DNA of 27,424 bases from Ochromonas danica (lineage: Eukaryota; Sar; Chrysophyceae; Chromulinales; Chromulinaceae): assembly GCA_015146655.1 (NCBI GenBank), contig VKHL01000245.1:1-27424 (forward strand). Direction: 5' to 3'. Below are positions 1 through 11,300 of this stretch, in pieces; position 1 is the stretch's first letter; each line of letters opens with the position of its first letter. A model generated the notes under the pieces. The model was given only the letters and a program-made list of their open reading frames with translations, was not told the origin of the DNA and did no database searches. A program made the position numbers and the translations under genes.

Positions 1-117
1 AATGCCAATGTTACATCATCGTATCATCAGTCAACACAACAAGGAGCGACGTTTACACCACAAGCTTATAATGCCAATGTTACATCATCGTATCATTCAA
101 CACAACAAGGAGCGACG
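1..117 (+). repeat. 69-bp coding tandem repeat
   Basis: A 69-bp unit starting AATGCCAATGTTACATCATC at position 1 starts again at 70. The second copy lacks one in-frame CAG triplet and is otherwise identical up to the ...GAGCGACG end of the shared part at about 115. The unit encodes 23 residues, so copy-number change keeps the frame. More copies may lie to the left of the window. Confidence 0.85.
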
Positions 118-612
118 TGTTTTGAGCCGAGTGATGTAGTTCGTTCGCATTGTGGGAAGCATGACTTAATTAGGTCTTTTGTCCTTCAAGAACTTGGTAT
201 TAGATTGTTAACATCTGATGCAGTTAGAAAGCTATATTTCGCAAATAAGAAGGTAATGGGAACGTTTGAAAAATTGCCTTCCAATGATGAAGTTCGTAAT
301 TGTTTTAGAGAGGTAGTAGAGCAAACGTTTTCGATAACTGATGGCAAGTTGCTGCAGAAGAATTCGAACCATATTACAAATTTGGTCGACGCAGTATTAG
401 AAGATAAAAGACGCTTGTTTTCTTTGACAAAAGAAAGTAGTGAGCAAAAGACACGGATAGATAAGCTTATCAAAACTTTTCAAGAACCTCAACAACAATT
501 ATCCACTTCAACGACTACTGGTGGAGTGTATCTGTCGGCACCTGGCAGACAGATAGAAATCGGCTTCAATAATCTTGAGAAGGTTTTAAAAAAAAAAAAA
601 AGTATGTTTTAA
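1..612 (+). CDS. Unrecognised protein, 5'-partial
   Basis: Frame 1 is open from the first base, so the start lies outside the window. The stop is at 610-612. The N-terminal part is a Ser/Thr/Gln-rich tandem repeat of about 23 residues. It is followed by about 160 residues of charged, probably helical sequence with no motif I recognise, ending in a Lys run encoded by a 14-A tract. A second open frame follows at once in another frame (627-1787). The two may belong to one gene, may be separate genes, or the A-tract length may be wrong in the assembly. The AT-rich coding style differs by eye from the genes further right. No function is proposed. Confidence 0.5.
   Translation, partial: NANVTSSYHQSTQQGATFTPQAYNANVTSSYHSTQQGATCFEPSDVVRSHCGKHDLIRSFVLQELGIRLLTSDAVRKLYFANKKVMGTFEKLPSNDEVRNCFREVVEQTFSITDGKLLQKNSNHITNLVDAVLEDKRRLFSLTKESSEQKTRIDKLIKTFQEPQQQLSTSTTTGGVYLSAPGRQIEIGFNNLEKVLKKKKSMF
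588..601 (+). repeat. A14 homopolymer between two open frames
   Basis: A run of 14 A residues lies at the end of the first open frame. It coincides with the place where the readable frame changes to that of the next ORF. Runs of this length are prone to sequencing, replication and transcription slippage. Confidence 0.8.
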
Positions 613-626
613 CCCCCCAAAAGGGC

Positions 627-1787
627 TTGGTATCTGCAAGTAAAGATGTGAAATCTGCAGTAGACAGTCATTTAAAAACAAAAGACTATTGGAGTGTTTA
701 TGAAGAAGCACTGTTTATTGCATATATGGAATTAAAAGAATGTTGTTCAGTGAATGCTCTTATAGAAAGTGCTTTAGCTAAACTTCCCAAAGTAAAACTA
801 CAAAGAAGCACAAAAGGAAATGGAGATCCTGCTGGAGAGGATCATCATCCTGTTGGAGAGGATCATCATGCTCGTTTTGTTCATTTCGTGGAAACTGAGG
901 TGTCCAAAATACAAAGAGCTTTAATTCGTCCTGTTTTATCTTACTCGACAACTTTCTCTGCAAAAGATATTACTCCAAGCGGAGAATATACAGGTGTGGA
1001 AGTTTTATTTTGCTATATCAGGCTAATTCATTGTTCAGCAAAGAGGAGTATGAAAAATGCGAAAGACAAAGATGACTTTGATGGTGCATGTTTCAGCAGA
1101 GGCTGGAAATTTGATCCAGAAAGAGAATTTGCTGTTATTGAAAATCAGAGCATTTCTCAACAATTTGTTTTAACGAGTTTGGTGGCATATCCACATAATA
1201 GCAGTTACACTGATTTGCTTAATAAATTAGAAGCTTTCAAGACGAAAGCAAAAATTATCAATGCTGACATAGTTAGCAGCATGAAGTCATTATTAAAAAC
1301 TGGAAAACTGCCCAACGGATTGAATTTTAGTCAAGCTTTCGAGCAGTTTTTAACGACTTTTACATATCATTTATTTGGTACAGAAGTAGAAAGACATCCT
1401 GCTGCGGCTATACATAATATCATGGCCCTAGATCTACTAAAGAGTGATGAAAAAGAGCTTTCATGGGTATTCAGCCATTTGCCCATGGCCATTGAGGGCG
1501 CCGTCGGTGCAGCAAGGCAAATTCAAATTTCTTCACATAGAGAATTAAAAGTTCCATATCATTATGACAAAGCTCATGCAAAAGCTGCTGATCTTAAATC
1601 GGATGCTCTTCGAGACTTCGTAATGACAGAAGAGAAGTTAGTCTTGGCTTGGCTGAAGTCTAGAAACTTGTTGGGCGAAGGGCTAAATGATAATGTTCTA
1701 GCTGAAATAAATAACTTATGCAGGGAGTTTTACGGACTTAGCTTAACTGCAGCCCAGAATAGTGGTAATGCAAAGTGTGGAATTTGA
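627..1787 (+). CDS. Unrecognised protein
   Basis: An open frame of about 386 codons ends at 1785-1787. It is open upstream to the A14 tract. The first in-frame ATG is at 726, so the shown left edge is the open part and not a chosen start. The product is a mainly helical, soluble-looking protein with no membrane segment or catalytic motif that I recognise. A 21-bp tandem duplication (828-848 and 849-869) encodes P-A/V-G-E-D-H-H twice. The C-terminal half is rich in alternating charged and hydrophobic residues. It may be the continuation of the preceding frame. Its length and lack of stops argue for real coding, but the family is unknown to me. Confidence 0.5.
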   Translation: MVSASKDVKSAVDSHLKTKDYWSVYEEALFIAYMELKECCSVNALIESALAKLPKVKLQRSTKGNGDPAGEDHHPVGEDHHARFVHFVETEVSKIQRALIRPVLSYSTTFSAKDITPSGEYTGVEVLFCYIRLIHCSAKRSMKNAKDKDDFDGACFSRGWKFDPEREFAVIENQSISQQFVLTSLVAYPHNSSYTDLLNKLEAFKTKAKIINADIVSSMKSLLKTGKLPNGLNFSQAFEQFLTTFTYHLFGTEVERHPAAAIHNIMALDLLKSDEKELSWVFSHLPMAIEGAVGAARQIQISSHRELKVPYHYDKAHAKAADLKSDALRDFVMTEEKLVLAWLKSRNLLGEGLNDNVLAEINNLCREFYGLSLTAAQNSGNAKCGI

Positions 1788-3313
1788 AGTGCCCTTTCTT
1801 AGTAGTTGCTATATAAATAGCAAAAATATATTTTTTGAGAATAATATCAAAGCTGGGACCAATAATCAAGAGTGTAGGTCTCAAGATATCCTACCAGACG
1901 GAGAGGAGGTGCTTAGCGGAATTAGTTACAGGTGCCTATCTCTTAATTATCAATTGAACGTTGCGGTCTACCGGAGAGTGGATATTCTCTTTGTGATGAT
2001 GCTGTGATTCAACCGGACGCCTTATTGCGCTTTACAAGGATGAGACGACTTATTCTCCATTGCATGAAATGAAGGGAAGAAGGAAGTCTTATGTCTATTA
2101 ATGAACGGTGTTTAAATCCCACTGTGCTTTTAATAAATAAAATTTACCTTGTCCAAACTATTCGCCGTTTGTCAACAGCAATAAGACTCGCAACTTACAT
2201 TCCATACCCGTTAAATCACTGCTTAGCTCAAGTACCACAGCCGACAAGATGTGGGCGTAAGAGCCATGAAAACACAAAATGTTCTCGGCGTACTTGCGCA
2301 TTGCACAGCATGAATTATTATCTTTTACATGTCAACAGTTCGCAGCAATGCTCTTAGGTAGGCGTACGATCTTCTCATCGCGATGACAATGACAATGCCT
2401 ACACAGACTGTTCATTATTAATTGCAAACCAAAGAAAAAACACAGACATTAGGCAACAAGTGAGCCAGTTGAGACCTCCATGCACAACCTGCATCATCTG
2501 CAAGGACAAGGACATGCTGTCTCCTCATGAGCTCAATCATACTAACCCCTCACAGCTTATTTCACGTCTGGAAAGTTCCACATGCTTCTTTCCACTCTTC
2601 ATCACAATCACAATCAATAAACCAATACCTCATACAGGAAAGAAGAAATCAATGACATTCTTTCACCGACCACTTCCTGAAAAAAGCATGCGGCAATACA
2701 AAGTGTCCAGCAGCCGATTAGCACATTAACAAAATGAGAAACAACGAAAACAAATACACACACTAATAGAAGAGTGCGAGGAGAGAAGAGAACCGCCACC
2801 AACAACATCTTGTACAGGATTCGACGCTACAATCTATTATACCTCCAGTGGGCATTAGATGTGCTATGCATGCAAGGTTTACCAGCTTTATCTGTTCTTC
2901 TTGATTTTAATTCTATCGACTCCCCTAACCCTTTAATTCTTCTTGGGGTATCATCCGCGGAGCTGTGATCAACATATAACATATACTACAATTGCTAAGA
3001 AAAAGAAACCGCGAGCATGGAAGTGAATAATCTCCTCTCTTCCTATGACTCTTCATATAGATCTTCCTCTTTATATACCTCTCTTTATATTTTCATCGTG
3101 CCAGAAATGCACAACAGCTTAGTTCAATAGCTAGACAAAAGGAGAAAACAATCACTACTGCTAACACCATTGTCACCACAGGGAGGACCATGCATACCTC
3201 ATACCACAATATGAACAACAACTGTCCATTCTATTTACAATAAGATACCAAAGATGATTGTGTGGAGAACATATTCTAATTGGAGTGGACTAATCACAAC
3301 AGAAAATGTATTA
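1788..3313. other. Gene-free stretch
   Basis: I see no convincing gene. The open frames here are short, overlapping and of low-complexity translation. The right end should hold the 3' untranslated region of the minus-strand histidine kinase gene that stops at 3314. No RNA gene, terminal repeat or transposon signature was recognised. Confidence 0.5.
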
Positions 3314-6300
3314 TTATAGAGCAGCAAAAGGAGTTGCGAACACATTCTCTGGAATTTTACTCAATCCATCATGAGTCTCTCCACTATTGCTGGCAGAAAG
3401 ATGGTAGAAGGGAGAAGGACAGGAAGACAAGCGATCACGTTCATCATCGCCATCGCTGTCCAGTTCATTCCCTTCTTCCTCCTTCACACCAATCAGGTTC
3501 TTCCCAGGTTGTTCATTTGCGCTGCTCGTGCTTTTGGAATGAGGTCGTTGCAGCGACGCGGAGCTGCTGTTGTGACTATCATGGGTGCTGCAGCTTGGAC
3601 TAGATTCCCCTTCCAGCACAGTCTCCATCACATCCATACCTCCTTTCACCGTCAAATTCCCTTCCACTTGATTGAAGTTACAGTCACCCATGTTACTATT
3701 GTCCACGGGATTCACTGTCTTGCAACTTGTCTGGACGGGCCACTGGAAACGATAATGCTTGCTTAAGGCTGTCAGGAAGCGCTGCAGATCAAAAGGTTTG
3801 ATCAGCACAGCCGAGGCTCCTGCTGACATCAATTTCTCCTTTTCTTCATTGTTGTTCGCTCCAGTCAGTGCAAAGATACATCCTTTGTAGCCAATAGAGC
3901 GCAGCTGACGAATGGCCTGTTCGCCATCCAAGACAGGCATGTAGTAGTCAATCAGAATCACATCGTAAAGGTTCCCTTCCGCAGTGTTGGAATCCAACGA
4001 CTTCAAGCTTTGCGCCACTTTGTCGACACAGACTTGTCCATTTGTGGCATGATCGATACGAATGGACAGTTTATCCGCAACGGAGTTTGTCACATCACTT
4101 CCATAGCTTTCACAACGTGCCCGTTGCTGCTGCTGCGGTGCAGAAGTTACACAAGGAGGTGGAGAACGAGGTGTTGACATCAAGCTGCTACAAGCACTGC
4201 TCATTTCAGAGCAATTGCCATTCAAAGTTAGGGAAATATGTGCACGATCACGATTGAAATCATCCTCTGTTGCTGCATTTGTAGAAGGATAAAGCATCAT
4301 TGGAGGAACTGATAGTGAGCGAAGTCCCTGGCATGATTCATTGATTCCGCCCTCACACTCACTACGCGCATGCAGAATGCAATGACCACCACTATTGGGC
4401 AACATAACCCCTTCCTCATGCTCCGTATCACTGTTTCTATTGGACGCTTGGGCCGAACCCTCCGTTCCAAAAGAAGCTTCGCCGTCACTGTGAGCTCGAA
4501 CGAGCATGGGCGGTCTAATAGGAATGGGAACATTCAAACCTTGATGCGGCCGTTGCAGAGAAGACTCTTCCGCATTCCAGTCACGATGAATAGCAATCCC
4601 AGCAACTGTGTTTCCACGATTCGGACTCAGTCCAGCAGTAGCACTGCTTTTTCTCAAATCACCCAGAGTGAACAACGCCTTCTCCCTGGAACTCTCAGCA
4701 GGATGAGCACTTGCAGATCGTGCTAGGGGGTCTCTGCTAGGTTGGAGTGGAGATACTCTGTTAGTCCAGATCGTTCGACCACGTCTTCTTTCCATATTTG
4801 AATCATCCGATTCTCCGCCAAGTATTCCCATGATTGTTGAAGGGGTCACACAAGCACTGGAGTTCGAACTACTGCTACGATATCCTCCAGAACGACGACT
4901 CTTTGTTCGAGAAACTGAGGTCACAAGCCCTTCGGGCATTTGCACAAACAGCTGAGCTTGAAGTAGCAATCGCTCCACAATTTTCCTGGCCAACGGCGCA
5001 TCGTCGGCAATCAAAATCTTCAAACAGGGCGAAGAGGAGGAAGAGTTGGGGACGCCTTTGAATCCATTGGGTTCTCTATTCAGGCTGCGAACTTCCGATC
5101 TTTCAGCGCCTCCAGCAATCCCACTAAATGGTACCACAGGGAAGTGATGAAAGCTGGTGATAGTCGAGGTTCTAGCACGAGTCGGTGAGGTAGGTGGTGG
5201 TAAAGAAGGAAGTGGTAATACTTCTCCACTTGAAGGAAGCGAACTAGGAGCTGGTTCCAACTGGGTGAGAGTTGGCGAGAGCAGATCACTAATATCCTCT
5301 TCATCAGCAACTGCAGCAGTCAGAATGCTACTGCCATCATCCTTTTCAATCAGACGATCGTCTGCTACAGCTTCAACACCCGACACAACAGTAGGAACGA
5401 GCATAGTCTTGACAGGCAACTCGAAGTAAAAAGTCGACCCCTTGCCCAAACCTGCCGACCGAGCACCTACTCGACCTCCATGAGCTTCCACTATTGCCTT
5501 CGACACTAACATCACACACAAACACAAACGCATAGAAGACAAACCATAACCTTTGTTAATAACTTCCAATCTCCATGATAGGAAATCATAGATCATCATC
5601 ATCATCATCATCATCATCACTTACGCCAAAGACCCAAACCCGACCCTCCTCCTTTCTGCAGCTTGTTGGCATCGAACTGCACATATTGCCCAAACAACTT
5701 CTGGACATTCTCCTGCATAGACAACAAACAGAAACACAAACACAAACACAACAAAGCAAACATCTTGTTATCAGAATCATGTCAAGGGAGGAAGTAATAT
5801 CATCTCGTCACTCACCGGAGCAATGCCTGGACCTGTATCAGAGACCTCCACTCTCACCCAGAACTGCTCTTGTGGATTTGCTGTGACACTATTGGCGACA
5901 GTGCTTCGTTCTTCTCCCTCTGCATTAGGGACAACAGGTATGCCTTCATCTACAGCACCATAATTAGCGTCAACACCGTCCAAACTATCCGCCAAATTAC
6001 TATCACCCAGCTCTGCTTCTTTCTTAGCAGATGCGATATTATCATCGTTTGAAAAGGACAAAGAAGATGAAGATGACAAAGATTCAGTGCTGGCTAAAGA
6101 CTTGGGCGTGGTGGCGGAGCTACTGTCAGGGGTATAAACTGAAGCCCTAAGACTGATACGACCTCCTGCACATGTGAACTTGATAGCATTCGAAATAAAG
6201 TTGCGTAACACCTGCTCTAACTTTACTTGATCTGCACATACCACTGCTTCTTGAATGCGCTCATCCAGATGAGCTTCCCAAATCAAACCCGACAGTTTGA

Positions 6301-7660
6301 TCTGCTTCTCTAGTGGATGCACACAATGATCCAGAAAGTCCAGACAAACCAGATCCGTGCACTCTAACTGAAGCATCTTGCTCTCTACTTTGTCATAGAG
6401 AAGCAGATCACTCAGAGTTGAGATGGCAGTCACACAGGTCGTCTTGCAATCTTGTGCTAATTCCAGTAGGTCTGAAACAAATGTATGTATATTACAGTCT
6501 GGGCTGTTTGATGATTGCTTTTGTTCAAGCAAGTCGATCATGCAGTCCAGACCCAAACTCGTCGTTGACAATGGCGATCTATCAAGCGCAATTACGACAC
6601 GTCATAACGCTATCATGTCTAACACTAAGCCATCACAAAACTCCTTACTTACCTCACTTCATGAGAAATGTAGCGAACAAATGTCTTCTTGTAGTTCATC
6701 TCACGCTAAACACACAAAACCAAAACAAAACACATACACAACAACATCAGATTCACACCCACAACAAACCATACAATTACTTTATACTCCACAACTCACC
6801 AGAATGGAGTCTTTCTCCTCAGCAGCCAATAGTCCTCGGCGAGTCAATCGACCAGGCAGGACTGCTGTGAGGAGCACGAATACGATATGACCGAGAATAC
6901 GTTGGCCAAGCAGTGAAGAAGAAGCAGTTGTTGAGGATGATACCCAACCGCCATTACCATTTCCGATGAGTCTGAAGACATACGCACTGTCCCAAAACAC
7001 GAGGAACACCACAGCTACAAGGTAAACTGAGTTGCTGTATCTTCTGTCAGTGAACAAGCTTGTTGGGTTCTCTTCATTCTTGAATAATGTTAAAGCAAGC
7101 AGTTCTCGTGAAAATAAAATCATAGCAAATAACAGAACTTTACTCACTAACGCTACAATCAAATAAATCAATTTTTGTTGTTGCCAACCCATAATTAAGG
7201 AGATTTCAGATAAGATATAAAAGATCACCATCGCAGAAGCATTTGTTAGGCGGAATATATCTTGATTCAATGTCTCCAGTCTCCTCACTATGGTGTAAAT
7301 GATAGTAATTTGTCCCAAGGACAGGAAGACCATCCTCGTGAAAATGTCAATATTCCCCAACAGCCACCATGGGGCATAGGAAGAAGGAATCAAGGACATG
7401 ATGATTAACCAATAGCTGATAGGATCTTCTAACCGCCTCGAAGTGGAGGTTCTGGGAAAGACAATCCATGCAAAGTCATCAATGCAATATTCCATCCACA
7501 AGGGAGTAAAAACAGATGAAGCGACAATTCTCCATTGTTCTTCATTATCACCCATTTCATTGAAATTGGTGACAGTGGCTTTCAAGGTTCCTAAGAAAAG
7601 CGCCACGGAGACGAAGGAGACGAAGAGAAGTAGATGATGTTTGACGAAGAACTCGATCAT
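3314..7660 (-). CDS. Membrane hybrid histidine kinase (HK1)
   Basis: Five exons: complement(3314..5505, 5625..5712, 5816..6578, 6653..6705, 6800..7660), 3957 nt, 1318 aa. All introns are GT-AG (119, 103, 74 and 94 bp). Residues 1-287 hold about seven hydrophobic segments with no sensor family I recognise. The H-box FVRYISHEVR has its phospho-acceptor at H302. The ATPase follows with N-box NAIKF (N435), G1 box DTGPG (D552), F-box LFGQYVQF and G2 box GSGLGL. A Ser-rich linker of about 80 residues interrupts the ATPase between N and G1 boxes. The receiver has acidic pair D756/D757, phospho-acceptor D1108 in LIDYYMPV and K1158. About 290 disordered residues lie between its first helix and second strand. 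All residues for autophosphorylation and phosphotransfer are present, so it should be active. Its mirror-image partner starts at 8374. The start is the first ATG of the open frame before the membrane segments. Confidence 0.9.
5414..5904 (-). repeat. Inverted tract B, left arm
   Basis: On the minus strand this 491-bp tract matches 10079-10560. It covers the end of exon 3, intron 3, exon 4, intron 4 and the first 92 nt of exon 5 of HK1. By eye I count two substitutions and one length change, a 9-bp difference in a GAT repeat. Intron 3 (103 bp) is identical in both genes. Confidence 0.9.
5592..5618. repeat. (CAT)n microsatellite in HK1 intron 4
   Basis: An uninterrupted trinucleotide run (GAT on the gene's strand) directly follows the intron 4 donor. 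It is three units longer than the matching run in HK2 (10365-10382). That accounts for the whole 119 versus 110 bp difference between the two introns. Confidence 0.85.
6117..6463 (-). repeat. Inverted kinase-core match, left arm
   Basis: This 347-bp coding segment of HK1 exon 3 (kinase dimer end to just past the N-box) matches 9628-9974 without a gap. It has visibly more substitutions than tracts A and B, roughly one in ten bases by eye. It is flanked on both sides by sequence that no longer aligns. Confidence 0.75.
6609..6928 (-). repeat. Inverted tract A, left arm
   Basis: On the minus strand this 320-bp tract matches 9118-9437 with no gap. It covers the last 129 nt of exon 1, all of intron 1 (94 bp, identical), all of exon 2 (53 nt, identical) and the first 44 nt of intron 2. 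I count about six differences, nearly all in the exon 1 part. Upstream of it the two exon 1 sequences are unrelated at the DNA level. Confidence 0.9.
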
Positions 7661-8373
7661 CTTCCAGCCTCGAAACCCGTGTAATCAAGACAATGAGTGG
7701 AATGGCAGGCAAAGACGCAAAAGCTAATGGGCTTCGTTCTGTCGGCAAAGGCGAAGTTCGCTTCAAGTCCATTGACAAGCCAGCAAGGCAAGCCAAGGCG
7801 AGGCGAGGCGAGGTGGCAGAGAATCTCTGTGGGAAGAAGGCCAGTGACGAAGTGCGACTTTCCTCAGTGCTTTACACGACTTTCAAACCTCTCTTTTCAA
7901 GTCAGGCGTTGGCACAGCAACGGTGCGCGGCGGTGCGGTGTGAACACTACCACTTCAACTGCAGTGCCGAAGACATCGAAAAGTCACTCTTTACTAATAC
8001 AAAATCTCTCTTTATGCAGTTACAAACCTATAAAAAGAGCTCATCACCCAAATGAGTGCTCGTCAAAAAGTCGATATTCTCACTTATCAATCTAGTAAAT
8101 TCAGGCTTTGGAACGGAACTTCCGTTTGGAACAGCTGTACAGTACAGTTGGCATACTGTAAGAGAAGACCAGCCAAGCCAGCAGGGATTGGATGGAATCT
8201 GCTCGGCCATTCAATTTCCTCTCCTGAGAAATTCCTTTTCCCCCTAAGAGACTCTTCTCATCAATATTAATTTACTAGGATTTCATCCCCTGTCAGTCGT
8301 GACCTGGGAGTGAAATTCGAGAGGGAGATCATTCATCCTCATCGAGAAGGTTGGACCTATTAGTCTAGGCGAA
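7661..8373. promoter_or_regulatory. Shared spacer of the divergent kinase pair
   Basis: These 713 bp lie between the start codons of HK1 (left, minus) and HK2 (right, plus) and must hold both promoters. TATAAAAA at 8029-8036 could serve HK2, although 338 bp then separate it from the ATG. A GGCGA-type short tandem run lies near 7795-7813. Short open frames here look like chance. Unlike the coding parts, the two halves of the spacer show no mirror symmetry that I can see. Confidence 0.5.
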
Positions 8374-11300
8374 ATGAATTCGATCTCTTCTTTGCGAGAG
8401 TCGGTGGTCACTTTCATCTCAAACTATGGCAACACTCTTTGCTTGGTTGGAAATGGAAGTCTTCTTGTCTTCTGGCTCTTCTCGATTGGCCAATTGTTCT
8501 CGACGGGTCTGTCCCAGAAAGACGATGACGATCCCTCCCTGCGCACGCTGGAAGATCACGCTCGAACTGCCGCCACCATCTTGCTCACCACTTTGATTAT
8601 ACAGCACAGTATTGATGACCTAGCATGGAGTAAATACCCGCGGCTTCAGTTCTCCTCACTGTGGAAGCTGACGGCGCACTGGCTGATCATCTTCTCCCTG
8701 CTGCCCAACACACACTTATTAGTCCTTTCTTCGAAGGTGGTGCGGGAGATAGGAATGAGCCTGAGTCATATCTTGATGTTCCTAGGGTTCTATTGTGAAG
8801 TTCAATCTCGATATAGTCGACAGAATACCCTGCCGCGTGTGACTTTCTTCCTGACCTGCTCTATGCTTTCCGAGACCTTTTACATCTCTGGACTCAAGCC
8901 TAAGAATGATCATCATCACGATATCAGTCTAATATTGAATATGCTTCTTATGGTTGAGCCAGTTTTTCATTTCATTCAAGGTCATTTCCAGCATATGTGG
9001 AAACAACAGAAATACCCAGCGTTAATTATTTATTTATCATTCTATCTCCATCCGCTATTGGATGGTTTGAATATTGTCCTCTTATCAAGAGGCAGTATGG
9101 AGTGGAGGACGTGTACGACTGCTTCTTCTTCACTGCTTGGCCAACGTATTCTTGGTCATATCGTCTTTGTGGTCCTCACAGCAGTCCTGCCTGGTCGATT
9201 GACTCGCCGAGGACTATTGGTTGCTGAGGAGAAAGACTCCATTCTGGTGAGTTGTGGAGTATAAAGTAATTGTATGGTTTGTTGTGGGTGTGAATCTGAT
9301 GTTGTTGTGTATGTGTTTTGTTTTGGTTTTGTGTGTTTAGCGTGAGATGAACTACAAGAAGACATTTGTTCGCTACATTTCTCATGAAGTGAGGTAAGTA
9401 AGGAGTTTTATGATGGCTTAGTGTTAGACATGATAGCATTGTGACTTGACGTACTGATACCTGATAGATCGCCACTGTCAACGACGAGTTTGGGTCTGGA
9501 CTGCATGATCGACATGCTGGATAAACAACATAAACAGTTGCTGCAACAAAATGCTGATACGACCTTTTCCATGACATCGTTTGCTTCTATGCCACAACAA
9601 AACTCGAATCTCCTCGCAGAGCTTCTAGAATTGGCACAAGATTGCAAGACGACCTGTGTCACAGCCATTCAAACGCTAAGTGATCTGCTTCTCTATGACA
9701 AAGTAGAGAGCAAGATGCTTCAATTAGAGTGCACGGATCTGGGCTGTCTAGACTTTTTGGATCATTGTGTGCATCCACTGGAGAAGCATATCAAGTTATC
9801 CGGCTTGATTTGGGAGTCTCATCTGGATGAGCGCATTCAAGAAGCAGTGGTATGTGCAGATCAAGTAAAGTTAGAGCAGGTGTTACGCAACTTTATTTCG
9901 AATGCTATCAAGTTCACATGTTCAGGAGGTCGGATCAGTCTTAGGGCTTCAGTTTATATCCCTGACAATAGCTCTGTCCTCCCTTCCCCATCACCTCCCA
10001 CTGTTGAAATCACTTCAGCAAATAGCAGCAGTAGTGATATATCGTCTTCCGCCGTTGATAAGCAGGGAAACATGCGAGGCACTGCCGCCAATAGTGCCAC
10101 AGCAAATCCACAAGAGCAGTTCTGGGTGAGAGTGGAGGTCTCTGATACAGGTCCAGGCATTGCTCCGGTGAGTGACGAGATGATATTACTTCCTCCCTTG
10201 ACATGATTCTGATAACAAGATGTTTGCTTTGTTGTGTTTGTGTTTGTGTTTCTGTTTGTTGTCTATGCAGGAGAATGTCCAGAAGTTGTTTGGGCAATAT
10301 GTGCAGTTCGATGCCAACAAGCTGCAGAAAGGAGGAGGGTCGGGTTTGGGTCTTTGGCGTAAGTGATGATGATGATGATGATCTATGATTTCCTATCATG
10401 GAGATTGGAAGTTATTAACAAAGGTTATGGTTTGTCTTCTATGCGTTTGTGTTTGTGTGTGATGTTAGTGTCGAAGGCAATAGTGGAAGCTCATGGAGGT
10501 CGAGTAGGTGCTCGGTCGGCAGGTTTGGGCAAGGGGTCGACTTTTTACTTCGAGTTGCCTATCAAGGAAATGATTATTGCCGCACCGCCTGCAGACTCTC
10601 AGTCAGACGTTGCTGGAGTTGTGGGGTTGATGGAAGACGAGGAAGAGGTCCATCAAATCTGCGACGATGACTTCATTGCTCTGTCTTCTTCCAGCTCTCC
10701 TGGCAGCTCAATGAAACGCGATCATTCTTTCTTATGGCCTTCCATGAGCACAGAAATTGTGGATTATGTCAGTTTGGAGCCTGAAGTACTAACTGCTGGT
10801 GGAGTGGATGGTCGGGCAGAGGGTAAGAATGGTGGCGAGATGGTTCGTGTGGATACTTTGTCATCAATTACAGCCACTCCTGCCTTGGCTTCCTCCAAGA
10901 ATGTCGACCCTGTAGTGGAATGGTCATGGGCAGTAATCGACGGTGTCGATCCTGCTCGTCCTGTCTTAAATTTCTTGCTGGCGGATGATTCACCGTTGGC
11001 CAGAAAAATGGTGGACAAGCTGCTTCAAAGTAACACATTCACAGTCCGCGTAGCCAAGCCGCCCAAGGAGGAGAAAGCCAAGCAAACCAAAAGTGAGAAG
11101 AGGAGCCGTAAGAGTAAGAAGAACGGTGCTGATCGCCCTCCAAAAGGTGCGTCTACTCCTGGTCAAACACTTACGAACTCAGGCAAGCCACCTATCCCTC
11201 CAAGCTCTCCAGCAGTTGTTCCAGAAGGAGAAGAAAAAGTTGAATGGATGGCTAACGTCTCTTCGCCAGATCATTCCGTCCCTTCTCGGTCGTCTTCTCG

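Noticed and set aside
1788-2100. Possible terminal repeat of a mobile element after the first gene
   Set aside because: No matching second copy, no target duplication and no integrase or transposase gene in the window.
3280-3766. Plus-strand frames over the HK1 3' end
   Set aside because: Antisense shadows of the strongly supported receiver-coding exon.
7693-8095. Overlapping plus-strand open frames in the kinase-pair spacer
   Set aside because: Short, basic, low-complexity translations in two frames with no motif; they lie where both promoters must be.
10010-10399. Minus-strand frame of 129 codons, mirrored at 5575-5886
   Set aside because: It reads antisense through exon and intron of the histidine kinases. 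Its apparent conservation comes from the near-identical tract B.
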